From assembly GCA_002633025.1 (NCBI GenBank), contig NMRB01000176.1, positions 365,904-429,903 of the forward strand: a DNA stretch of 64,000 bases, read 5' to 3'. The translations under genes and the position numbers were made by a program. A model generated the notes under the pieces. That model had not been told where the DNA came from. It made no database searches and saw only the letters and a list, made by a program, of their open reading frames with translations. Shown piece after piece: positions 11,879-25,200 of this stretch. The stretch's first letter is position 1, and every line of letters begins with the position of its first letter. The stretch comes from Notospermus geniculatus. Taxonomy: Eukaryota; Nemertea; Pilidiophora; Heteronemertea; Lineidae.

Positions 11879-12149
11879 AAAATAAAGATTTCAACACTAC
11901 ATGTACATGTATTGTTAATCCTTGCACTGCCAAGGTGTATTCTGCCAAATTTGAAGTTAAATCTATCAAATACGTATTCGTTGAAAAATTATCACAGAAT
12001 AGGCCTATAATCGATTTCCAGTGATTGAATACCTGTGTGAAAGTGTTTCGGAACGTTTCGACTCTGAATCATGGGCATTTTCTGTATTGATGAATTGCCA
12101 TAGCGGTGAAAGGGTTAACGCCGGCTGGGGTTCAACATTTGGGGTTCAA

Positions 12150-12410
12150 CACGATTCAACATTTGTTGAAAGGTGTTGAAAGTTAAAAGGTACTGAACGT
12201 TGTTGAAAGTTGACGCGTCTAAACCCCCTTTCAACAGGGTTTTTCAACAGCTTTCAACAAGTTGCCAGAAATAGGAACATGAAGCTACATGTATTTTGGC
12301 AACTCGTTGAAAGCTGTTGAAAGACCCTGTGGAATGTGTTGAAGGGGCCTGCTTTTAACGACATTCAACAAATTTGAACAGCTTTCAACAAGTTGAATCG
12401 TGTAAACCCC
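12150..12410. mobile_element. TTCAAC-rich foldback element
   Basis: The ends GGGGTTCAACACGATTCAAC and the complementary GTTGAATCGTGTAAACCCC are inverted. An inner palindrome centres on a TTTCAACAAGTTGCCA motif near 12255. It has no coding content. It lies between the promoter and exon 1 of gene 2. Confidence 0.55.
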
Positions 12411-12717
12411 CCTTTATGTCGCAAAACCTTGCTGCCCCTCCCCAGCAAATACCAGCAGTCCCATCAAAGCATCATTATAATATGCAGATTGGCGACAATT
12501 GAAATGCGCATAGAGAACATGTTCAGACAGAAGAACCAGATGGCGATCTCTGGCGTATTTTGATGACGAGATTCTTCTGGTTTACAATATCGCATGTATT
12601 GTCCATTATTATGCAAATACATTTGCAATGTATTATAATAATCAAATGATCCTGCCTAGGTTTACATTTATGAGGCTGTGGTTTTATGTATAAGCCTGTT
12701 CTGTGCAGAATGATGTA

Positions 12718-13163
12718 CAGCTCTGGAAAAAATTATTAGACCACTCCTGGTTGACTCACTCATAGGTCCCACAAACGCTCCAATCATTCTGCATAATACT
12801 ATTTTTTTTTTGGTTAAATCGCTGAAACTTCACTTGACAATATCAAATACATGTATACAAATTAACTTCCCATAATGAAGAAACAATGGAGCTGTTAGAA
12901 AGACCATGTCAAAATTTCAGACTAAAAGGAGGGACATGAACTTTGCATAAGTCCACTTCACATCTCTTCTACTCAAACCTAAATTCTTCGAGCAGCATTT
13001 TAGGATCTGACGGACTTTATGCTGAAGTCCTGTTTTTACATGGTAATAAGTAATACTGGTATACAGTGTGGCATAAAAAGGTGAACACGACTTTTTCTGG
13101 GACCTATTTACTGGCAAAAGAGTGGAAATAACAGAGGTGGTCTAATAATTTTTTCCAGAACTG
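12718..13163. mobile_element. Tc1-like MITE just upstream of gene 2 exon 1
   Basis: The ends CAGCTCTGGAAAAAATTATT and CAGTTCTGGAAAAAATTATT are inverted over about 30 bases, with TA on both sides. This terminus resembles a widespread Tc1-like TIR. The right half is also present before both truncated copies (about 4390-4610 and 6570-6815), so the insertion predates the gene duplications. It ends only 126 bases before the 3' splice site of the signal-peptide exon. Confidence 0.75.
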
Positions 13164-13298
13164 TATGTCGAAGTGCACTTTGACATCATGGTCAACTTAA
13201 AATGATGCATTTTGAGTGTTAAATGCTCCCATATGATGTGGTGACATAACTACCGACATACAGCAACTGTATTATTTTCATTTTTCTAGAATAACACG

Positions 13299-16200
13299 AT
13301 GGGGAAAATAACGATCGTCGCACTGCTAGCGGTCGTTATTTCCCTAAATGTGATTGGAAGCGACGGTGTCTCTCCTCCCATATTTCGTACATGTAAGTAG
13401 TCCTTCATTTCAGAATTTTCAGTAGTTCATTTGCTGATATGAAATGCGTGATATGATCGATTCCACTAAAAAATAGAACTTGACCATGTGAAGAAGTAAA
13501 AATTATAAACCAATGTCTTCGAAAACATTCTCATGCAGCAACAGTCGCGTCCTGTGCAATCATGCGCATGCCGATGGCAGTTTCGTAAAGATTGTTCTCG
13601 GGAAATTAACTGCAAAGCGTTAATTGAATTCCCTCCAACTTCGATGAGAAAGGAAGTGATGTGGGTATACCATCAGAAAATAACTCGTAACCGGGCTCAG
13701 TCAGAATTTTAGCCTCTAAAACATATGCATACCGAATGTATACGATTATCGTCACAGCGACCACTCCAATAAACATTTTCGGCCATTTTCTTTAAGTGGG
13801 CAAGGGCGGATATCAATTTGGTCAGCGCCAAGGACAAAACGTTGGTTTCAAATTCGGACAACCAAAAGAACAGAGAGTGGGCTTCAAATTCGAACACGGC
13901 TACGGACAAAAAGGCTTCGGCTATGGAAACAAAGTTGGTTTCAAATTCGGGACCCGCCAAGGACACAGAGTTGGTTCCAAATTAGGACACAAAGTTGGTT
14001 TCCGCTTCGGACACAGAGTTGGCTTCAAATTTGGACATAAACACCGACATGGGGTGCACTGGTGGTTCAAACATCATAAACATGGACGCCGTGCCTGGGT
14101 TATGTGGCGTAAATTTCACAGACGCCACAAACACCGTAAATTACAGTGGTGGCTGAGACATCATAAAGTCGGGCGAAAAGCCTGGGGCTGGTGGCGCAGA
14201 CATCATAAACATCATAGGCACGGACACAAACATGGTGTGAACTGGTGGTTCAGACATCATAAACATGGACGACGTGCCTGGGCTATGTGGCTGAAATTTC
14301 ACAGACGACACAGACACCGTACTGTTCACTGGTGGCTGAGACATCATAAAGTCGGACGAAAAGCCTGGGGCTGGTGGCTCAGACGTCACAGACATCACAG
14401 GCACGGACACAGACATGGGGTGCACTGGTGGTTCAGACATCATAAACGTGGACGTCGTGCTTGGGCTATGTGGCTTAAATTTCACAGACGCCACAGACAC
14501 CGTACTGTACACTGGTGGCTAAGACATCATAAAGTCGGACGTAAAGCCTGGGGCTGGTGGCTCAGACGTCACAGACACCATAGACATCACAGGCACGGAC
14601 ACAGACATGGGGTGCACTGGTGGTTCAGACATCATAAACATGGGCGCCGTGCCTGGGCTATGTGGCTTAAATTTCACAGACGCCACAAACACCGTAAATT
14701 ACAGTGGTGGCTGAGACATCATAAAGTCGGGCGAAAAGCCTGGGGCCGGTGGCGCAGACATCATAAACATCATAGGCACGGACACAAACATGGTGTGAAC
14801 TGGTGGTTCAGACATCATAAACATGGACGACGTGCATGGGCTATGTGGCTGAAATTTCACAGACGACACAGACACCGTACTGTTCACTGGTGGCTGAGAC
14901 ATCATAAAGTCGGACGAAAAGCCTGGGGCTGGTGGCTCAGACGTCACAGACATCACAGGCACGGACGCAGACATGGGGTGCACTGGTGGTTCAGACATCA
15001 TAAACGTGGACGTCGTGCTTGGGCTATGTGGCTTAAATTTCACAGACGCCACAGACACCGTACTGTACACTGGTGGCTAAGACATCATAAAGTCGGACGT
15101 AAAGCCTGGGGCTGGTGGCTCAGACGTCACAGACACCATAGACATCACAGGCACGGACACAGACATGGGGTGCACTGGTGGTTCAGACATCATAAACATG
15201 GGCGCCGTGCCTGGGCTATGTGGCTTAAATTTCACAGACGCCACAAACACCGTAAATTACAGTGGTGGCTGAGACATCATAAAGTCGGGCGAAAAGCCTG
15301 GGGCCGGTGGCGCAGACATCATAAACATCATAGGCACGGACACAAACATGGTGTGAACTGGTGGTTCAGACATCATAAACATGGACGACGTGCCTGGGCT
15401 ATGTGGCTGAAATTTCACAGACGACACAGACACCGTACTGTTCACTGGTGGCTGAGACATCATAAAGTCGGACGAAAAGCCTGGGGCTGGTGGCTCAGAC
15501 GTCACAGACATCACAGGCACGGACGCAGACATGGGGTGCACTGGTGGTTCAGACATCATAAACGTGGACGTCGTGCTTGGGCTATGTGGCTTAAATTTCA
15601 CAGACGCCACAGACACCGTACTGTACACTGGTGGCTAAGACATCATAAAGTCGGACGTAAAGCCTGGGGCTGGTGGCTCAGACGTCACAGACACCATAGA
15701 CATCACAGGCACGGACACAGACATGGGGTGCACTGGTGGTTCAGACATCATAAACATGGGCGCCGTGCCTGGGCTATGTGGCTTAAATTTCACAGACGCC
15801 ACAAACACCGTAAATTACAGTGGTGGCTGAGACATCATAAAGTCGGGCGAAAAGCCTGGGGCCGGTGGCGCAGACATCATAAACATCATAGGCACGGACA
15901 CAAACATGGTGTGAACTGGTGGTTCAGACATCATAAACATGGACGACGTGCATGGGCTATGTGGCTGAAATTTCACAGACGACACAGACACCGTACTGTT
16001 CACTGGTGGCTGAGACATCATAAAGTCGGACGAAAAGCCTGGGGCTGGTGGCTCAGACGTCACAGACATCACAGGCACGGACGCAGACATGGGGTGCACT
16101 GGTGGTTCAGACATCATAAACGTGGACGTCGTGCTTGGGCTATGTGGCTTAAATTTCACAGACGCCACAGACACCGTACTGTACACTGGTGGCTAAGACA

Positions 16201-19200
16201 TCATAAAGTCGGACGTAAAGCCTGGGGCTGGTGGCTCAGACGTCACAGACACCATAGACATCACAGGCACGGACACAGACATGGGGTGCACTGGTGGTTC
16301 AGACATCATAAACATGGGCGCCGTGCCTGGGCTATGTGGCTTAAATTTCACAGACGCCACAAACACCGTAAATTACAGTGGTGGCTGAGACATCATAAAG
16401 TCGGGCGAAAAGCCTGGGGCCGGTGGCGCAGACATCATAAACATCATAGGCACGGACACAAACATGGTGTGAACTGGTGGTTCAGACATCATAAACATGG
16501 ACGACGTGCCTGGGCTATGTGGCTGAAATTTCACAGACGACACAGACACCGTACTGTTCACTGGTGGCTGAGACATCATAAAGTCGGACGAAAAGCCTGG
16601 GGCTGGTGGCTCAGACGTCACAGACATCACAGGCACGGACGCAGACATGGGGTGCACTGGTGGTTCAGACATCATAAACGTGGACGTCGTGCTTGGGCTA
16701 TGTGGCTTAAATTTCACAGACGCCACAGACACCGTACTGTACACTGGTGGCTAAGACATCATAAAGTCGGACGTAAAGCCTGGGGCTGGTGGCTCAGACG
16801 TCACAGACACCATAGACATCACAGGCACGGACACAGACATGGGGTGCACTGGTGGTTCAGACATCATAAACATGGGCGCCGTGCCTGGGCTATGTGGCTT
16901 AAATTTCACAGACGCCACAAACACCGTAAATTACAGTGGTGGCTGAGACATCATAAAGTCGGGCGAAAAGCCTGGGGCCGGTGGCGCAGACATCATAAAC
17001 ATCATAGGCACGGACACAAACATGGTGTGAACTGGTGGTTCAGACATCATAAACATGGACGACGTGCATGGGCTATGTGGCTGAAATTTCACAGACGACA
17101 CAGACACCGTACTGTTCACTGGTGGCTGAGACATCATAAAGTCGGACGAAAAGCCTGGGGCTGGTGGCTCAGACGTCACAGACATCACAGGCACGGACGC
17201 AGACATGGGGTGCACTGGTGGTTCAGACATCATAAACGTGGACGTCGTGCTTGGGCTATGTGGCTTAAATTTCACAGACGCCACAGACACCGTACTGTAC
17301 ACTGGTGGCTAAGACATCATAAAGTCGGACGTAAAGCCTGGGGCTGGTGGCTCAGACGTCACAGACACCATAGACATCACAGGCACGGACACAGACATGG
17401 GGTGCACTGGTGGTTCAGACATCATAAACATGGGCGCCGTGCCTGGGCTATGTGGCTTAAATTTCACAGACGCCACAAACACCGTAAATTACAGTGGTGG
17501 CTGAGACATCATAAAGTCGGGCGAAAAGCCTGGGGCCGGTGGCGCAGACATCATAAACATCATAGGCACGGACACAAACATGGTGTGAACTGGTGGTTCA
17601 GACATCATAAACATGGACGACGTGCCTGGGCTATGTGGCTGAAATTTCACAGACGACACAGACACCGTACTGTTCACTGGTGGCTGAGACATCATAAAGT
17701 CGGACGAAAAGCCTGGGGCTGGTGGCTCAGACGTCACAGACATCACAGGCACGGACGCAGACATGGGGTGCACTGGTGGTTCAGACATCATAAACGTGGA
17801 CGTCGTGCTTGGGCTATGTGGCTTAAATTTCACAGACGCCACAGACACCGTACTGTACACTGGTGGCTAAGACATCATAAAGTCGGACGTAAAGCCTGGG
17901 GCTGGTGGCTCAGACGTCACAGACACCATAGACATCACAGGCACGGACACAGACATGGGGTGCACTGGTGGTTCAGACATCATAAACATGGGCGCCGTGC
18001 CTGGGCTATGTGGCTTAAATTTCACAGACGCCACAAACACCGTAAATTACAGTGGTGGCTGAGACATCATAAAGTCGGGCGAAAAGCCTGGGGCCGGTGG
18101 CGCAGACATCATAAACATCATAGGCACGGACACAAACATGGTGTGAACTGGTGGTTCAGACATCATAAACATGGACGACGTGCATGGGCTATGTGGCTGA
18201 AATTTCACAGACGACACAGACACCGTACTGTTCACTGGTGGCTGAGACATCATAAAGTCGGACGAAAAGCCTGGGGCTGGTGGCTCAGACGTCACAGACA
18301 TCACAGGCACGGACGCAGACATGGGGTGCACTGGTGGTTCAGACATCATAAACGTGGACGTCGTGCTTGGGCTATGTGGCTTAAATTTCACAGACGCCAC
18401 AGACACCGTACTGTACACTGGTGGCTAAGACATCATAAAGTCGGACGTAAAGCCTGGGGCTGGTGGCTCAGACGTCACAGACACCATAGACATCACAGGC
18501 ACGGACACAGACATGGGGTGCACTGGTGGTTCAGACATCATAAACATGGGCGCCGTGCCTGGGCTATGTGGCTTAAATTTCACAGACGCCACAAACACCG
18601 TAAATTACAGTGGTGGCTGAGACATCATAAAGTCGGGCGAAAAGCCTGGGGCCGGTGGCGCAGACATCATAAACATCATAGGCACGGACACAAACATGGT
18701 GTGAACTGGTGGTTCAGACATCATAAACATGGACGACGTGCCTGGGCTATGTGGCTGAAATTTCACAGACGACACAGACACCGTACTGTTCACTGGTGGC
18801 TGAGACATCATAAAGTCGGACGAAAAGCCTGGGGCTGGTGGCTCAGACGTCACAGACATCACAGGCACGGACGCAGACATGGGGTGCACTGGTGGTTCAG
18901 ACATCATAAACGTGGACGTCGTGCTTGGGCTATGTGGCTTAAATTTCACAGACGCCACAGACACCGTACTGTACACTGGTGGCTAAGACATCATAAAGTC
19001 GGACGTAAAGCCTGGGGCTGGTGGCTCAGACGTCACAGACACCATAGACATCACAGGCACGGACACAGACATGGGGTGCACTGGTGGTTCAGACATCATA
19101 AACATGGGCGCCGTGCCTGGGCTATGTGGCTTAAATTTCACAGACGCCACAAACACCGTAAATTACAGTGGTGGCTGAGACATCATAAAGTCGGGCGAAA

Positions 19201-22200
19201 AGCCTGGGGCCGGTGGCGCAGACATCATAAACATCATAGGCACGGACACAAACATGGTGTGAACTGGTGGTTCAGACATCATAAACATGGACGACGTGCA
19301 TGGGCTATGTGGCTGAAATTTCACAGACGACACAGACACCGTACTGTTCACTGGTGGCTGAGACATCATAAAGTCGGACGAAAAGCCTGGGGCTGGTGGC
19401 TCAGACGTCACAGACATCACAGGCACGGACGCAGACATGGGGTGCACTGGTGGTTCAGACATCATAAACGTGGACGTCGTGCTTGGGCTATGTGGCTTAA
19501 ATTTCACAGACGCCACAGACACCGTACTGTACACTGGTGGCTAAGACATCATAAAGTCGGACGTAAAGCCTGGGGCTGGTGGCTCAGACGTCACAGACAC
19601 CATAGACATCACAGGCACGGACACAGACATGGGGTGCACTGGTGGTTCAGACATCATAAACATGGGCGCCGTGCCTGGGCTATGTGGCTTAAATTTCACA
19701 GACGCCACAAACACCGTAAATTACAGTGGTGGCTGAGACATCATAAAGTCGGGCGAAAAGCCTGGGGCCGGTGGCGCAGACATCATAAACATCATAGGCA
19801 CGGACACAAACATGGTGTGAACTGGTGGTTCAGACATCATAAACATGGACGACGTGCCTGGGCTATGTGGCTGAAATTTCACAGACGACACAGACACCGT
19901 ACTGTTCACTGGTGGCTGAGACATCATAAAGTCGGACGAAAAGCCTGGGGCTGGTGGCTCAGACGTCACAGACATCACAGGCACGGACGCAGACATGGGG
20001 TGCACTGGTGGTTCAGACATCATAAACGTGGACGTCGTGCTTGGGCTATGTGGCTTAAATTTCACAGACGCCACAGACACCGTACTGTACACTGGTGGCT
20101 AAGACATCATAAAGTCGGACGTAAAGCCTGGGGCTGGTGGCTCAGACGTCACAGACACCATAGACATCACAGGCACGGACACAGACATGGGGTGCACTGG
20201 TGGTTCAGACATCATAAACATGGGCGCCGTGCCTGGGCTATGTGGCTTAAATTTCACAGACGCCACAAACACCGTAAATTACAGTGGTGGCTGAGACATC
20301 ATAAAGTCGGGCGAAAAGCCTGGGGCCGGTGGCGCAGACATCATAAACATCATAGGCACGGACACAAACATGGTGTGAACTGGTGGTTCAGACATCATAA
20401 ACATGGACGACGTGCATGGGCTATGTGGCTGAAATTTCACAGACGACACAGACACCGTACTGTTCACTGGTGGCTGAGACATCATAAAGTCGGACGAAAA
20501 GCCTGGGGCTGGTGGCTCAGACGTCACAGACATCACAGGCACGGACGCAGACATGGGGTGCACTGGTGGTTCAGACATCATAAACGTGGACGTCGTGCTT
20601 GGGCTATGTGGCTTAAATTTCACAGACGCCACAGACACCGTACTGTACACTGGTGGCTAAGACATCATAAAGTCGGACGTAAAGCCTGGGGCTGGTGGCT
20701 CAGACGTCACAGACACCATAGACATCACAGGCACGGACACAGACATGGGGTGCACTGGTGGTTCAGACATCATAAACATGGGCGCCGTGCCTGGGCTATG
20801 TGGCTTAAATTTCACAGACGCCACAAACACCGTAAATTACAGTGGTGGCTGAGACATCATAAAGTCGGGCGAAAAGCCTGGGGCCGGTGGCGCAGACATC
20901 ATAAACATCATAGGCACGGACACAAACATGGTGTGAACTGGTGGTTCAGACATCATAAACATGGACGACGTGCCTGGGCTATGTGGCTNCGTCATAGGCA
21001 GCATTCCGTGCACTGGTGGCTGAAACATCATAAAGTTGGACGGAAAGTCTGGGCCTGGTGGCTCAGACATAAACTCCATGTCGTGACCGGCGGGGTGACC
21101 GGACGTCCTCACCTGAATGGTAAGTCATATTTTGTTGTACACACATGTTGCTTATCTAAATAACCTGATGCACTTGGGTGTGTTCTGAGAAATTGCGCGC
21201 TGAGGTCAGGTCTTGAAGTGAGTAAGAGACCCCTTTGGATTTTTACCCTGGGTAAAGATAACCCCCTGTATACCCAACATTTGCGAAATTAACAGCGCAT
21301 TAAGGAACTGTCTGATACCTCTTCGCAAGTCTGAAATAGCCATAGTAAATTAAAGCCTCAAACAACTTCCGCTTGTTCTGCCAAACTCTTTTCTCCCCCT
21401 TGTCAGTGTTATCTGAGCTGCATTGTACAGTACATGTAGCCATGTGAGCATGTAAGTGGTTCTGACCTATGTCTTAGATTGATGCACAGAGGCTCGACAA
21501 TAGGTACGTAATGTAGGCTAGTGCCACGAAGTCCCAGGCGAAGCCTGGGCTTCGCCTGGGACTTCGTGGCACTACATTACCTACCTATTGTCGAGCCTCT
21601 GTGATTGATGATTCATGAAATCTATTCCAATTAGGGTAGTTTCCCGAGTTACATTCGGATAATCCTTGGGTATACGCAGAGTTAACTTGAACTGGGGTAA
21701 AGAATCCAAGTTAACTCTGTCTTAACTAAACTTAAACTCAATCCAATTTTACTCAAGACTTGACTCATGTAGGCCGACTGAACGATTTGAATCATTAATA
21801 CTGATATGCATAGCATTTCTAATCATGAAAACACAACGAATTCGTTGAATGAGAGGCTCGACAATAGGTACGTAATGTAGGCTAGTGCCACGAAGTCCCA
21901 GGCGAAGCCTGGGCTTCGCCTGGGACTTCGTGGCACTACATTACGTACCTATTGTCGAGCCTCTGTGATTGATGATTCATGAAATCTATTCCAATTAGGG
22001 TAGTTTCCCGAGTTACATTCGGATAATCCTTGGGTATACGCAGAGTTAACTTGAACTGGGGTAAAGAATCCAAGTTAACTCTGTAAAGGGCTCCGCACAC
22101 TGGCGACTAAAATGGGGGCGACTACCGATGCGACTACTGCGTCGCCTGCGATAATTACCTTTGAGGTCGACCATTGATGTCATCCACGACATCACTGATC

Positions 22201-25200
22201 TTCCAAGGAAGTATTTGTCGCAAACGAGTCAACAAAAACTAAAAAAACTGAAAATATGTCCAGTCGCTTCTGTGGTCGCAAGGCCGGTCGCCTAGAAAAT
22301 CGCTCGAAAAATCGCTAGTGTGCGGTGCCCTTTAACTAAACTTAAACTCAATCCAATTTGACTCATGTAGGCCGACTGAACGATTTGAATCATTAATACT
22401 GATATGCATAGCATTTCTAATCATGAAAACACAACGAATTCGTTGAATGAGTGTTTACTAGTGGGTAAGTTAGTCTCAATTTTCTTTGTTTCAGTTAAAG
22501 TCACTCAACCTCAGCCCAAGGTAGTAGCTCCTGCAGTGAAGGTGCCAGCCGGTGGTTCAGTAACAATATCAAATCCAAATCCTGCGAGAGGTGGTGGTGT
22601 TATTGGTTCGATCAGCGGCGGCGGCAGCGGATCTGTGACCGGTGGCGCTCACATTGATACCACCAAAGGCGTGGTTGTCAACAGTTTAGGCAAGTTAACA
22701 ACACATAGTTGTATTTAAGATCTGTAGTTTGAGCACCGCTTCTACCATTAATCAACACTTATAATTTAATAACTGTAATTTTGAGTCTTGATTAATGGTA
22801 GAAATGTGTGACATAAAATGGTAAATTATTGAAGCCCCCATGCAAGAACCAGTTAAATGTAAGTGAATTTGGTGTCACAGTTCAGGGAACCGAATCACAC
22901 AATAAAAATAAATTACTTTGATTACCTTAAAACGTAAAAAGGTTACACAACTTGTTTTTGGTCGGATGGCTTCAGTTGTCTTCCCGTAGGTCGTCATATT
23001 TCGAGCCTGACGGCAAGAGAAATGATTTTGAAATCCTAGCAAACGTTTATGGAAGTCGTCAGCAAACGGTTTTCTGGCATCGAGATTAACTACTGTTGTA
23101 TGAATGACCCCATGATGTGGTTCGACAGGAAAACTTATGATTTTTTATGTTGAATTTTATCTAAATCAACAAGGAACTAAATCTGTTTTCAATCTCACAG
23201 GTACCACACAGACATCTTATGGTGGCTTTCAAGTGGGAGGCCATTTTGGCCTGGATATGTTCGGAGGTAAATGCCCAACTGGTACGGTAAAGAGTGGGGC
23301 TCACGAATGCGAGAGTAAGTAAATGACATTTTTAGCTCACCCGTGAGCTTTTGCTGGTGCTTGTACCACATTGGACCTGAGTTAACTTTCTTTTATATTT
23401 TCGTTTCAGTAAAAAACACCGATAAATTCCTTCCGTGGTGTAAGTACATATAATCATTTAGGGCCGATTTCACAAAGACTTAGATGAGGGTAACTTCGTC
23501 AAATGCGTGGTGGAAGTGGGTACATTTTGTGAAGTTACACGCGCAAAGTCTTAAACACCCTTTGTGAAATCGGCCCTAACTACCGCGATTCCTTTCTATT
23601 GCTAAGCCTTCCTCTTCTATACGATCTCTAGGCGTCAAATATTTATGGTCGGAGAATTAAGATGAACCAGTACACCCCCAATGCCAAGTGCAGAGTGGAA
23701 AACGAAAGTAGAGGCCCCCAAATCAGAGGAATCTCGTGTCTAGGTTCCCTACGTATAACGGCTAAGTTCGTAAAGCCGCTGTTACTACAATTAATAGTGA
23801 CAGTGACAGTGATTTGGCACGAATCATACGTAACCTGGGCCCAAACCCTGCTAAAGTGCCCAGTTGCCTGCTAAAGTGCCCAGTTTGTACAGGCCGATGT
23901 ACACAACTAGCAACCAACTAAGCTAGCAAGGTTTTATGGATTTGGGCCCTTAAGAATTGTGAGCATTGAATCCTCCATTAACTGTTTACGAGATATTGAT
24001 TTTGAATGGAAATTGTGGAATAAAAAATGATAAGTTAGGTGTTCATTTCTATGTAACAGCTGCAGCCTTAAAGACCCCTTCTTTCATCGGTCTTTTGCAT
24101 GGTACGACTCCGTACAAAAGGAGGCAGTTGATATTTGGAATGTCGCCCATCTAAAGTACATGTATACCATGACGTCTAAATGTCTTCCCAAAGATGATGG
24201 GGATTCCAACTACGATATATACACATTATTGTCTTATACATGTATCATAAAGGAATCAAACATAACGTTTCAACTGCAAATATGAAGTAACTGAGGGATA
24301 GACTTCAGGAGTTGCCAGGAGATGATTCTCACTGCCTGAATTTTGGCGTTACATAGGAGCTTCAACGTTTTTTATGGGGGTGGGGTGTATTAATCTGTCA
24401 ACATGATGCTTTGAATTCCACTTCTGATGATAACAGCGCTATTTTCAGCGTCATTTGTGTTCCATGTGCAAATGTACAGTACGTACGCATACATGTACAT
24501 GTATTCAGATCCACGCTGATGACCCTGCCATATCATCGTTCGTGGGTTCTCATTAATTCAGTCCTGTGGTATCATAAGAACTACTGGTCAAAATTGAACA
24601 AAACATGCACCAAACATGAGAAGGATCTTGCCTATAATATGAAAAATCAGAATGAAAATCTGTTGAAGTTTAAAGGGGTACTGTCCACATTTATAAAATG
24701 CTAAATTTGTTAAGTTGAACCTTGTTTACATGTATGACGTGTTTGATTTCTTTATGATGCTTATATCTGTTTCGAAGGAACAAAAATTTGGAACAAACTA
24801 AAACCAGTACGTTATATTTCATAACTGAACGAACTGAAAAGATAAGGAGGTACATGTACTAAATAAAGAGCGTAGGCGGTAAATATCATTCAGTGCTCTA
24901 ATTCTGTCCATTGTCTCTCTTATGTGAATAATAACAAAACAGATGGAAAGGATGAGGTGAGTCTGTTTAAATAGTACTAAAAAAATGTAAATTGTTCATT
25001 GTAAATATTATTCACTTTTTTAATTGTATCCCTTTTTCTGTTTACAGTGAAGGTCAATGCAGCTAAATACGGTATGTATCGTTTGATTCTTGCATAAAAT
25101 ACTAATCTCGTTGATTCTTGCACACATGTAAAATGCTAATCTATCAGTTGTTCCGTGCCCATCCTGATGTGTACCGATTAAAGATGTAAGTGTACTCATT

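Noticed and set aside
14141-20650. Twelve evenly spaced minus-strand open frames of 123 codons (Met/Pro/Ser-rich), plus similar ones at 5586-6446
   Set aside because: They are the reverse complement of the coding repeat and recur with its 558-base period. The plus frame has splice sites, a signal peptide and conserved tail exons; the minus frames have none.
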